A stretch of 64,000 bases of DNA. It comes from Oscillospiraceae bacterium (GTDB lineage Bacteria; Bacillota; Clostridia; Oscillospirales; Acutalibacteraceae). Shown here in pieces: positions 1 through 7,696 of the stretch; the first letter of the stretch is position 1; the number at the start of each line of letters is the position of its first letter. Below the pieces are notes generated by a model. That model had not been told where the DNA came from and searched no databases. It saw nothing but the letters and a program-made list of their open reading frames with translations. The translations under genes were made by a program, and so were the position numbers. The DNA lies in assembly GCA_015065785.1 (NCBI GenBank), contig SVPR01000008.1, forward strand, positions 1-64,000, written 5' to 3'.

Positions 1-155
1 AACCAAAAATGATAGAACTTGTTGTTTTTATTGAATAATAATTATAATCAAGTCCGTAGGACTTCCGAAATTCAGCACTCAGCACTCAGCATTCAGCACT
101 TAAAAAGGCGAAGCCTTCCGAAATTTTTAATTTTTAATTCTTAATTTTTAATTAT
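1..155. repeat. Composite heptad/hairpin repeat, copy 1 (cut by window edge)
   Basis: The window opens in the right arm of the core hairpin (AAATGATAGAACTT at about 7-20). Then come the small palindrome AAGTCC-gta-GGACTT, four 7-nt units of the form YTCAGCA at 71-98, the palindrome AAGGC-gaa-GCCTT near 105-117, and four 7-nt units of TTTTTAA type at 124-151. The copy ends just before the ribosome binding site of the tautomerase gene. The same modules recur in seven other places in the window. Confidence 0.85.
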
Positions 156-177
156 AAAAATGAAAGGGTGCATAAAA

Positions 178-522
178 ATGCCATATATTAATTTAAAAAC
201 AACAGCAGTAGTAACAGAGGAAAAAGCAGATGCTTTAAAAACCAAATTCGGTAAAGCTATCGAAAACTTCCCCGGTAAAACTGAAGCCTGGCTTATGGTT
301 GGTATCGAAGACCAGAAGAAGCTCTGGTTTAAGGGTGACAACAGCGAAGACTCAGCAATTGTAGATGTTGACCTTTTAGGTGGAGTTTCAAAAGACGGTG
401 CTCTTAAAATGACTTGTACCGTTTGCGATATTTTACAAGAAGAACTCGGAATTTCTCCAAACAGAGTTTATGTTAAATATATGGGCTATTCTGATTGGGG
501 ATGGAATAATACGAATTTTTAA
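178..522 (+). CDS. MIF/4-oxalocrotonate-type tautomerase family protein
   Basis: This is a protein of 114 residues in the macrophage migration inhibitory factor-like branch of the tautomerase superfamily, small enzymes that catalyse keto-enol tautomerisation of substrates such as phenylpyruvate. I chose the ATG at 178 over the one at 160 because it places proline directly after Met (MPYINLKTT). That proline becomes the catalytic N-terminal base after Met removal. The sequence AAAGGGTG at 163-170 then serves as ribosome binding site. The length fits the family. There is no operon partner: copy 1 of the repeat lies upstream and copy 2 follows. The physiological substrate cannot be told from sequence. 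Confidence 0.8.
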   Translation: MPYINLKTTAVVTEEKADALKTKFGKAIENFPGKTEAWLMVGIEDQKKLWFKGDNSEDSAIVDVDLLGGVSKDGALKMTCTVCDILQEELGISPNRVYVKYMGYSDWGWNNTNF

Positions 523-523
523 T

Positions 524-690
524 AAAAATTCGTTAGATAATAAATAATAATGAATAATGAATAGTGAATAATTAAGGGTCTGCGACGCAATTATAATTAA
601 AAAACATCCTGTCATTTAAGTTGGAAAACTGTAAATGATAGGATGTAGTTATTTTTATTTTACTTGCAACTTGCTACTTGCACACTTGCA
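524..690. repeat. Composite heptad/hairpin repeat, copy 2
   Basis: It holds 7-nt units AATAATG/AATAGTG at 546-573, the GGGTCTGCGACGC module, a variant of the core hairpin (arms CATCCTGTCATTTA at 605-618 and TAAATGATAGGATG at 632-645), and ACTTGCA heptads at 662-690. The hairpin with its following T-rich stretch probably also terminates transcription of the convergent tautomerase and gtrA-like genes. Confidence 0.8.
604..652 (+). terminator. Probable terminator, hairpin core of repeat copy 2
   Basis: A 14-bp stem with one G-U pair (605-618 with 632-645) is followed by a T-rich tract. It lies between the convergent tautomerase and GtrA-like genes and could work in either direction. Confidence 0.6.
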
Positions 691-692
691 AC

Positions 693-1226
693 TTATTTTT
701 CTTCTTTCTTCTTATGGAAAAGAATTTTGTCAACAGGGAAGTAAAGGAAGAATTGAAGTGCAGAGCAAATCATTGTTGCAATATTTTTTGCCATTGTTTC
801 GTTGCACCAATCAAAACCAATGAAAACTTCTTTGAGTGTTGGGTTGAGCCAAGCTGAGAAGAGAATAAGTGCAATTGTGAAAACTATGTAAATTGGGAGA
901 GCAACAGCGACATTTGCACCTGAATTAAATGTTTTTTCTTTGTTTACAAAGAAAGCAACAATTTGTGCAATGATGTTTGCAACGTTACTAACAATAAAGT
1001 AGCCTAAACCGCCAACTGCTACAGGGTAAACAAATACCCACCAGCTGAATGGTTCATTGTAAAGTGCCTGAATTGGTGGAATAAGCTGAAGTGTGTTGAG
1101 AAGTACAAATTGTACAATCATTGCAAGAAGACTTACAACAATGAATTTAACAAACTGCCACACTGTAACAAGGAAAGAGCCCTTGCTTTCAGCAGCTTTG
1201 TCAAGGTCTTTTAAATTTTTAGCCAT
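693..1226 (-). CDS. GtrA-like small multipass membrane protein
   Basis: This 177-residue protein has four strongly hydrophobic segments (about residues 22-45, 62-90, 108-128 and 148-168) and a charged C-terminus ending in KKKEEK. The layout and length fit the GtrA family, whose members are linked to transfer of lipid-linked sugars across the membrane. The motif around NKEKTFN between helices 2 and 3 is also typical. It stands alone on the minus strand, with its own promoter at 1270-1298. No glycosyltransferase partner is adjacent, so the sugar is unknown. Confidence 0.6.
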   Translation of the reverse strand: MAKNLKDLDKAAESKGSFLVTVWQFVKFIVVSLLAMIVQFVLLNTLQLIPPIQALYNEPFSWWVFVYPVAVGGLGYFIVSNVANIIAQIVAFFVNKEKTFNSGANVAVALPIYIVFTIALILFSAWLNPTLKEVFIGFDWCNETMAKNIATMICSALQFFLYFPVDKILFHKKKEEK

Positions 1227-1269
1227 TTCTGATACCGCCTTTATTTATTTTAATTTAATAAGCCATTAA

Positions 1270-1298
1270 AGTTTACCATATCTTGAAAAGGGTGTCAA
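1270..1298 (-). promoter_or_regulatory. Sigma-A-type promoter for the GtrA-like gene
   Basis: Read on the minus strand, TTGACA (1293-1298) is followed after 17 nt by TAAACT (1270-1275), about 45 nt upstream of the ATG. Confidence 0.6.
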
Positions 1299-1390
1299 CA
1301 AAAGATGGACTCAGAAAAAGTATTTTGTAATATTCCATAAAAAGCTGACATATTTTTTATTGAAAAAGTTGAGAAAGTTTTCAAAAAGTG

Positions 1391-1419
1391 TTGACAATAA
1401 AAAATTATTGTGCTATTGT
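1391..1419 (+). promoter_or_regulatory. Sigma-A-type promoter upstream of T-box 1
   Basis: TTGACA at 1391-1396, a 17-nt spacer and TATTGT at 1414-1419 place the transcript start just before the T-box leader. Confidence 0.7.
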
Positions 1420-1447
1420 AACTACATTAAATGAATATCACAAATAA

Positions 1448-1702
1448 AAGCTATGACGAAGACGGTTGAAAATGACTGTTTACAGAGAGTCGGCGGTTGC
1501 TGTGAGCCGATAACATAATTTTCTTAAAACCTATCACTTCCGAGCCGAAGGGCTGAAATTAACAGTAAGCTTCTTCCGAAAACTGCAGCGTTAGTGCAGA
1601 GGGGTTGTTTGACCTTAAAGGTGGCAATATTTATTATTGCAATTTGAGTGGTACCGCGGGAAGTTTTTCCGTCTCAAAGTTTTTCTTTGAGACGGTTTTT
1701 TT
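1448..1702 (+). ncRNA. T-box riboswitch, probable Ile (AUC) specifier
   Basis: This is a canonical T-box leader. It has a Stem I with an AGAGAG-type apical segment near 1484-1489, the specifier-loop 3' flank ACTTCCGAGCCG, and the T-box core TGGTACCGCG at 1649-1658. The terminator has stem arms CCGTCTCAAAG (1669-1679) and CTTTGAGACGG (1685-1695) followed by seven Ts. In the usual register, the codon before that flank is ATC at 1533-1535, which would read tRNA-Ile. The T after TGG in the core pairs with an A discriminator base, compatible with tRNA-Ile. Uncharged tRNA should favour the antiterminator and switch on the downstream ligase. Class is certain; the specifier is inferred by eye. Confidence 0.9.
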
Positions 1703-1753
1703 ATTTGTGTGTTTCTTTAAAAAGTATTTTTTATTTTGAAAGGACTGATTGTA

Positions 1754-4024
1754 ATGGCAGACAACAAAGTAACAAAAAAATTGGCAGAGGTTGCTGAACG
1801 AATTGAGGAGTTACGAGGCATTTACGGTTTTTCAGAAGAAGAAATGGCACAAAAATCAGAAGTAACATTAGAAGAGTATCTCTCTTTTGTTAAAGGTGAA
1901 GAAGATTTACCTTTCTCATTTGTTCACAAATGTGCATTGGCATTTGGGGTTGAAATGACAGACCTTTTAGAAGGTCAGAGTGCAAAGCTTTCTTCTTACA
2001 CAGTAACACGCAGAGGTAATGGTAAGGTTACTGCAAATGAAGATGGTAAGTTGATTCAGAACTTAGCACCACGCTTTAAGCAAAAGCTTGCTAATCCTTA
2101 TTGGGTTAATTACAAATATTCGAGTGAGCTTCAATCACAAGAAATTGAAGTAAGTACCCACGCAGGTCACGAATTCGATTTAGTTATCAAGGGCTCTTTA
2201 AAGGTTCGTGTTGGTGACAACTACGAGGTTTTAAGAGAGGGCGACAGCATTTATTATAAAAGCTCAATTCCACACGGTATGATTGCAGTTGATGGTGAAG
2301 ATTGCACATTCTTAGCAATGGTTATGAATGATGAAGAGGAGCCTGCAGAATTTGTTTCTGAAAATCAGAGCGAAGTAAAACAGGTTGAAAAACCACTTGT
2401 TAGTGATAAATTCGTAAAAACCTTTGTCGGTGACGATGGCGTATGCGAAAAAATAGAATTTTATAACGAAGATAAATTCAACTTTGCGTTTGATATTGTT
2501 GATGAAATCGGCAGAAAAACACCGGACAAATTGGCAATGCTTCACATTGCAGATGATTTAACAGAAAGACGCTTTACATTTAAAGATATTAAAGAAATGT
2601 CCTCACAAGCGGCAAACTACTTTAAATCATTAGGTATCAAAAAAGGTGACAGAGTTCTTTTGGTTCTTAAAAGAAACTACCAGTTCTGGCTTGCAATTTT
2701 AGGTCTTCACAAGTTAGGTGCTGTTGCAATTCCTGCAACAAATCAGCTTGTTGTTCACGATTACGAATATCGTTTTAATGCTGCAGGTGTTACTGCAATT
2801 GTTGCTACTGCTGACGGTAAAGTAACCGAAACTGTTGACGAGGCACAAAAAACCTGCCCTGATTTGAAAGTAAAAATCGTTGCTAATGGTGCTAAAGAGG
2901 GTTGGCACAATTTTGATGAAGAGTTCCCGCTCTTCTCAAGACGATTTGTTCGTGATGAAAATTCTGCTTGTGGTAATGACCCACTTATAATGTTCTTTAC
3001 ATCAGGTACAACAGGCTACCCGAAAATTGCAGTACATAGCCACAAGTACCCACTCGGTCACTACATAACCGCAAAGCATTGGCACAATGTATATCGTGAC
3101 GGTATTCACTTTACAATTTCTGAAACAGGCTGGGGTAAAGCTCTCTGGGGTAAGCTTTACGGTCAATGGCTCTGTGAGGGTGGAGTATTCGTTTATGACT
3201 TTGAGCGTTTCGATGCTTCAAAAATTCTTCCTATGTTCCAGAAATATAATATAACAACATTCTGTGCACCACCTACAATGTATAGAATGTTAATAAAGCA
3301 AGATATTTCACAGTACGATTTATCATCAATCAAGCACGCTACAACAGCAGGTGAAGCGCTTAACCCTGAGGTGTTCAAGCAATTCAAGAAAGCTACAGGC
3401 CTTAAAATTTATGAGGGCTTTGGTCAGACTGAAACAACTCTTTCTATTGCAAATCTTGATGGCTCTTCACTTAAAATTGGCGCTATGGGTAAACCATCAC
3501 CACTTTATGATATAGATTTGGTTGACCCTGATGGTAAGCCTGTTCCTGATGGTGAAACCGGTGAAATCGTAATTCACACTGAAAATGGTGCACCTTGCGG
3601 TCTTTTCTTGGGTTACTACAATGACGAAGAAAAAACAAAAGAGGTTTGGTACGATGGTCTTTATCATACAGGTGATACTGCCTGGAGAGATGAGGATGGT
3701 TACCTCTGGTATGTCGGCAGAGTTGACGATGTTATTAAGTCATCCGGTTACAGAATAGGACCATTTGAAATAGAAAATGTTATTATGGAGCTTCCTTATG
3801 TTCTTGAATGTGGTGTTTCTGCTGCCCCTGACGAAGTAAGAGGTCAGGTTGTTAAAGCAAGTATTGTTTTAACTAAAGGCACAGATGGTACTGAAGAGCT
3901 TAAAAAGGAAATTCAGGATTATGTTAAAAAGAATACAGCTCCTTATAAATACCCAAGAATTGTTGTATTCCGTGATGAATTACCAAAGACAATCAGCGGT
4001 AAAATCATCAGAAATAAGCTTTAA
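1754..4024 (+). CDS. XRE-cupin-acyl-CoA synthetase fusion protein 1
   Basis: This 756-residue protein has three parts in order: an XRE helix-turn-helix (about 5-70), a cupin barrel (about 105-185, with THAGHEFD and IPHG metal-site-like histidines), and an AMP-forming acid-CoA ligase (about 235-756). The ligase part has the P-loop FFTSGTTGYPK near 414-424, YHTGDT near 637, GYRIGPFE near 664 and the catalytic lysine in SGKIIRNKL near 750, so it looks active. It should adenylate a carboxylic acid and transfer it to CoA. The ATG at 1754 is preferred over the TTG at 1736 because GAAAGGA lies 9 nt upstream. Context (Ile T-box, VOR and IlvE downstream) suggests a branched short-chain acid such as 2-methylbutyrate. 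The substrate is inference. Confidence 0.85.
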   Translation: MADNKVTKKLAEVAERIEELRGIYGFSEEEMAQKSEVTLEEYLSFVKGEEDLPFSFVHKCALAFGVEMTDLLEGQSAKLSSYTVTRRGNGKVTANEDGKLIQNLAPRFKQKLANPYWVNYKYSSELQSQEIEVSTHAGHEFDLVIKGSLKVRVGDNYEVLREGDSIYYKSSIPHGMIAVDGEDCTFLAMVMNDEEEPAEFVSENQSEVKQVEKPLVSDKFVKTFVGDDGVCEKIEFYNEDKFNFAFDIVDEIGRKTPDKLAMLHIADDLTERRFTFKDIKEMSSQAANYFKSLGIKKGDRVLLVLKRNYQFWLAILGLHKLGAVAIPATNQLVVHDYEYRFNAAGVTAIVATADGKVTETVDEAQKTCPDLKVKIVANGAKEGWHNFDEEFPLFSRRFVRDENSACGNDPLIMFFTSGTTGYPKIAVHSHKYPLGHYITAKHWHNVYRDGIHFTISETGWGKALWGKLYGQWLCEGGVFVYDFERFDASKILPMFQKYNITTFCAPPTMYRMLIKQDISQYDLSSIKHATTAGEALNPEVFKQFKKATGLKIYEGFGQTETTLSIANLDGSSLKIGAMGKPSPLYDIDLVDPDGKPVPDGETGEIVIHTENGAPCGLFLGYYNDEEKTKEVWYDGLYHTGDTAWRDEDGYLWYVGRVDDVIKSSGYRIGPFEIENVIMELPYVLECGVSAAPDEVRGQVVKASIVLTKGTDGTEELKKEIQDYVKKNTAPYKYPRIVVFRDELPKTISGKIIRNKL

Positions 4025-4099
4025 TTTTTGTTAAAATTCTTTTATTGCAATTTTTACAAATTTTGGCATAAATTTTTATAATAAATTCCAAATAGATTC

Positions 4100-4128
4100 T
4101 TGACAAATAATACGAGATATGGTATGGT
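4100..4128 (+). promoter_or_regulatory. Sigma-A-type promoter upstream of T-box 2
   Basis: TTGACA at 4100-4105, a 17-nt spacer and TATGGT at 4123-4128 lie immediately before the second T-box leader. The second unit can therefore be transcribed independently of the first. Confidence 0.6.
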
Positions 4129-4139
4129 ATTATACATTC

Positions 4140-4413
4140 AAAGGCATTGAAGAAAAGGGACTCAGTCAAATTCCCTCAAAGAGAAGTGACGGTTGGTGCG
4201 AGTCATAGGCGAAAGGCTTGAGTTTGTAGTTTCTGAGCCGAGAGAAAGAAAGGCACAGGCTTAGTAGAATCTCTCCGTGATTGCTGCGTAAATGCATAGG
4301 AATTGATAGATTCCAAGAGTGGCAGTTTTTCTGCAATTTGAGTGGTACCGCGGGTATTATAATTTGTTTATAACGCTCGTCTCAAAGATCATGTCTTTGG
4401 GGCGGGTTATTTT
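4140..4413 (+). ncRNA. T-box riboswitch, probable Val (GUA) specifier
   Basis: This second T-box leader has the core TGGTACCGCG at about 4343-4352 and a terminator with G-U pairs (arms about 4375-4388 and 4394-4407, loop tcatg) followed by a T-rich tract. The specifier flank GTTTCTGAGCCG aligns with ACTTCCGAGCCG of the first leader. In the same register the codon is GTA at 4226-4228, which would read tRNA-Val. The core again has T after TGG, fitting an A discriminator base. It would control the ligase 2-VOR-IlvE operon. The specifier assignment is inferred by eye. Confidence 0.9.
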
Positions 4414-4466
4414 TATGATGAACTCAGTAAAGTCCCAAAGTAATAATCTAACGGAGGAACTAAAAA

Positions 4467-6773
4467 ATGGAACAAATTACAGCACTTGATTTTAAAATCA
4501 AGGAAATGGCTGCAAGAATCAGGGAACTCAGAGAAATCCAGAATCTCACAACTGCACAAATGGCAGAAAAAACAGGTGTGAGTGAAAGTGAGTACATTGA
4601 GTGTGAAAATGGTAACAGTGACTTGAACTTTGCGTTTATTTACCGTTGTGCACAAACTCTTAATGTTGATGTTACAAGCCTTATTGAAGGTCACACACCA
4701 AAGCTTGTAAATTATGTTTACACAAAAGCAGGTAAGGGTCAGAGAATTGAAAAAGCCCATGGTATGACATATTATAACTTAGCTTCTTCTTTCAAAAACA
4801 GAATTGCCGAGCCTCTTTTTGTTCGTAGTACATACAGCGAAGAAAAGCAAAATAAAGAAATTGAAGTTACAACTCACGCAGGTCAGGAGCTTGATATTGT
4901 TATTGAGGGTAAATTAAAGGTTCAGGTTGGCGAGCATTTTGAAATTCTTGAGCCGGGCGACAGTATCTATTACGACAGCTCAACACCTCACGGTATGATT
5001 GCTGTTGACGGTGCAGACTGTACTTTCTACGCTATTGTCCTCAACCCGACAGGTGAGCCGATTCCTGAGCTTGAATATGCGAAAGCAAAAGCAAAGGCTA
5101 AAGCACTCGATAATAAAAAGGTAAATGTAAAAGATACAAAAGACCGTATTTATCACAAATATATTGATATTGAAGAAAACGAAAATGGTACACCTACTAA
5201 AATTTCGTTCAAGAATACTGAAAACTTCAACTTTGCATTTGATTTGGTCGATGCTTTAGCAGATAAAGATCCGACTAAGCTTGCAATGCTTCACATTGAT
5301 AAAAATAAGGTTGAAAGACGCTTTACTTTTAAAGATATTAAAAAGGCATCTGCACAAGCGGCAAACTACTTTGCTTCATTAGGAATTAAAAAGGGCGACA
5401 GAGTTATGCTCGTTTTAAAACGCCATTATCAATTCTGGTTTGCTATATTAGGCCTTAACAAATTAGGTGCTGTTGCAATTCCTGCACCAAACCAATTACA
5501 AGAGCACGATTTTGAATATCGTTTCCAATCAGCAGGTATTAAAGCTATTGTCTGCACAGGTGATGGCGACACTGCTCATCAGGTAGAATTAGCAGCTAAG
5601 ACTTCACCATCATTAGAAATCAAAGTTATGGTTAATGGTGAAAGAGACGGCTGGAGAAATTACGACGAAGAAAGTGCTCGTTTCAGCTCACATTACGAAA
5701 GAACTGCAGATTCACCTTGTGGTGACGATTTAATGCTTATGTTCTTCACATCAGGAACATCAGGCTACCCGAAAACTGCAATGCATAGTCACAAATATCC
5801 TTTAGGTCATTTCCATACTGCAAAATTCTGGCACAATGTTGACCCTGACGGTCTTCACTTCACAATTTCAGATACAGGCTGGGCAAAATCAATGTGGGGT
5901 AAGCTTTACGGTCAATGGCTTTGTGAAGCTGCTACATTTGTTTATGACTTTGACAGATTTGATGCGGCGGATATTTTGCCGATGTTTGCAAAACACAAAA
6001 TAACAACATTCTGTGCACCACCAACAATGCTTCGTATGATGGTTAAGCAGGATATTTCCAAATATGATTTTTCATCTGTTAAGCATATGACAACAGCAGG
6101 TGAGGCTCTTAACCCTGAGGTTTACAGACAGTTTGAAACTGCAACAGGGCTTCAGATTTTAGAGGGCTTCGGTCAGACAGAAAGCACAATGATTATTGGT
6201 AATATGACAGGTGCTTCACATAAAATCGGCTCAATGGGTAAACCTGCTCCGATTTACGATGTTAAACTTATTGATGCAGACGGTAACGAGGTTAATGTCG
6301 GCGAAAATGGTGAAATTGTTATTAATGTTAAAGATGGCGCACCTTGCGGTCTCTTTAAGGGTTATTATAAGGATGAGGAAAAGACAAACGAGGTCTGGCA
6401 CGATGGCTTCTATCACACAGGTGATGTTGCGTGGAAAGACGAAGATGGCTTCTATTGGTATGTTGGTCGTGTCGATGATGTTATTAAGTCATCAGGCTAC
6501 AGAATAGGACCATTTGAAATCGAAAGCGTTATTATGGAGCTTCCTTATGTTCTTGAGTGCGGTGTTTCTGCTGCACCTGATGAAGTAAGAGGTCAGGTTG
6601 TTAAAGCAAGTATTGTTCTTGTTCCCGGTACTGAGGGTACTGAAGAACTCAAAAAAGAGATTCAACAGTATGTTAAAGAGAAAACGGCACCTTATAAATA
6701 TCCAAGAATTGTTGTGTTCCGTGATGAACTTCCAAAAACAACAAGCGGTAAAATTATAAGAAATAAGCTTTGA
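4467..6773 (+). CDS. XRE-cupin-acyl-CoA synthetase fusion protein 2
   Basis: This 768-residue paralogue of the preceding ligase has the same order: XRE helix-turn-helix (about 10-75), cupin (about 115-195, with THAGQELD and TPHG) and AMP-forming ligase (about 250-768). Ligase motifs are FFTSGTSGYPK at 426-436, the YHTGDVAW region and SGKIIRNKL with the catalytic lysine near 762. The start follows ACGGAGG by a normal distance. It is the first gene of the operon that continues with the ATPase, VOR subunits and ilvE, all behind a Val-type T-box. Isobutyrate is a plausible substrate but is only inferred. Unlike its paralogue it carries a lysine/alanine-rich linker (AKAKAKAKALDNKK) between cupin and ligase. 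Confidence 0.85.
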   Translation: MEQITALDFKIKEMAARIRELREIQNLTTAQMAEKTGVSESEYIECENGNSDLNFAFIYRCAQTLNVDVTSLIEGHTPKLVNYVYTKAGKGQRIEKAHGMTYYNLASSFKNRIAEPLFVRSTYSEEKQNKEIEVTTHAGQELDIVIEGKLKVQVGEHFEILEPGDSIYYDSSTPHGMIAVDGADCTFYAIVLNPTGEPIPELEYAKAKAKAKALDNKKVNVKDTKDRIYHKYIDIEENENGTPTKISFKNTENFNFAFDLVDALADKDPTKLAMLHIDKNKVERRFTFKDIKKASAQAANYFASLGIKKGDRVMLVLKRHYQFWFAILGLNKLGAVAIPAPNQLQEHDFEYRFQSAGIKAIVCTGDGDTAHQVELAAKTSPSLEIKVMVNGERDGWRNYDEESARFSSHYERTADSPCGDDLMLMFFTSGTSGYPKTAMHSHKYPLGHFHTAKFWHNVDPDGLHFTISDTGWAKSMWGKLYGQWLCEAATFVYDFDRFDAADILPMFAKHKITTFCAPPTMLRMMVKQDISKYDFSSVKHMTTAGEALNPEVYRQFETATGLQILEGFGQTESTMIIGNMTGASHKIGSMGKPAPIYDVKLIDADGNEVNVGENGEIVINVKDGAPCGLFKGYYKDEEKTNEVWHDGFYHTGDVAWKDEDGFYWYVGRVDDVIKSSGYRIGPFEIESVIMELPYVLECGVSAAPDEVRGQVVKASIVLVPGTEGTEELKKEIQQYVKEKTAPYKYPRIVVFRDELPKTTSGKIIRNKL

Positions 6774-6783
6774 GGTGTTTGTT

Positions 6784-7446
6784 TTGGAAAATAAACGCAT
6801 TACACTTTTTGCAGGGCATTATGGAAGCGGTAAAACAAATATCGCAGTAAATTATGCTTTGCACCTTAAAGAAAAATATGAAAAAGTAGTTATTACTGAC
6901 CTTGATATTGTTAACCCGTATTTCAGAACTGCTGATAGCTTAAACGAGTTGACAAAGGCAGGAATAAAGCTTATATCGTCAGAATTCGCTAATTCAAATG
7001 TTGACTTGCCTGCACTTCCGCAAGAGGTTTATTCAATTCTTGATGACAGAAGTGCAGTAGCAATTCTTGATATCGGCGGTGATGACAGAGGTGCTTACGC
7101 ACTCGGTCGTTATGAAGCTTCAATAAAAGAAGAAAACGACTACGAAATGCTGTTTGTTTTTAATAAGTACAGACCATTAACTCCAGATGCAAAATCTGCA
7201 TTTGAGGTTATGAGAGAAATTGAAGCTGCAGGTAAAATTAAATTTACTGCAATAGTAAATAACTCTAATTTAGGTCCTTTGACTACTAAAGAAGATGTCT
7301 TAGATTCTTTAGAAAGTGCCAATGAGTTAGCTTCTCTTTCAGGGTTACCTGTTAAAATGACAACAGTAGATGAAAATTTGTTTAACATTCTCAACGGTGA
7401 AATCGAAAATGTTTTCCCATTGAAATTACAAAAAAAGATAGTATAA
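6784..7446 (+). CDS. P-loop ATPase of the ParA/CobQ type in the VOR operon
   Basis: This protein of about 220 residues has a Walker A motif GHYGSGKTN near the N-terminus, followed by ITDLDIVNPYF and later LDIGGDD, the deviant Walker motifs of the MinD/ParA/CobQ nucleotide-binding group. It starts 10 nt after ligase 2 and precedes the ferredoxin gene, so it is co-transcribed with the oxidoreductase. I prefer the TTG at 6784 because GAGGTG (6772-6777) lies 6 nt before it. The GTG at 6775 overlaps that ribosome binding site. A role in cofactor or Fe-S delivery to the oxidoreductase is possible by analogy but has no direct support here. Confidence 0.7.
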   Translation: MENKRITLFAGHYGSGKTNIAVNYALHLKEKYEKVVITDLDIVNPYFRTADSLNELTKAGIKLISSEFANSNVDLPALPQEVYSILDDRSAVAILDIGGDDRGAYALGRYEASIKEENDYEMLFVFNKYRPLTPDAKSAFEVMREIEAAGKIKFTAIVNNSNLGPLTTKEDVLDSLESANELASLSGLPVKMTTVDENLFNILNGEIENVFPLKLQKKIV

Positions 7447-7477
7447 TATATCTATTGCTATTTATGGAGGTAAGATT

Positions 7478-7684
7478 ATGGCAAAGGTTACTTTCGCGGA
7501 CAATGTTTGCAAAGGCTGCGGTCTTTGTGTAGGCGCTTGTCCTAAAAAAATTGTAGCACTTGATACTTCAAGACTTAACGCAAAGGGACATCACCCTGCA
7601 CACGTTACAGATGAAAGCTTATGCGTAGGCTGTGCATTCTGTGCAACAATGTGCCCTGACTGCGTAATTACAGTAGAAAGATAA
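7478..7684 (+). CDS. 2[4Fe-4S] ferredoxin subunit of 2-oxoacid oxidoreductase (delta-type)
   Basis: This 68-residue protein carries two complete cluster motifs, CKGCGLCVGACPKK and CVGCAFCATMCPDC. Each provides three cysteines in CxxCxxC spacing plus a distal one. In four-subunit 2-oxoacid:ferredoxin oxidoreductases a separate small subunit of this size passes electrons between the TPP/cluster site of the beta subunit and external ferredoxin. It sits directly before the alpha subunit, 12 nt away, with the ribosome binding site GGAGG upstream. Assignment to VOR rather than to 2-oxoglutarate or indolepyruvate enzymes rests on the neighbours. Confidence 0.85.
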   Translation: MAKVTFADNVCKGCGLCVGACPKKIVALDTSRLNAKGHHPAHVTDESLCVGCAFCATMCPDCVITVER

Positions 7685-7696
7685 GAGGTGGAAAAA

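Noticed and set aside
4413-4760. Minus-strand open frame of 115 codons
   Set aside because: It is antisense to the start of ligase 2, which has clear domains. The frame is a shadow.
6211-6507. Plus-strand alternative frame of 98 codons inside ligase 2
   Set aside because: The overlapping ligase frame contains the conserved catalytic motifs. The alternative product is methionine- and lysine-rich noise.
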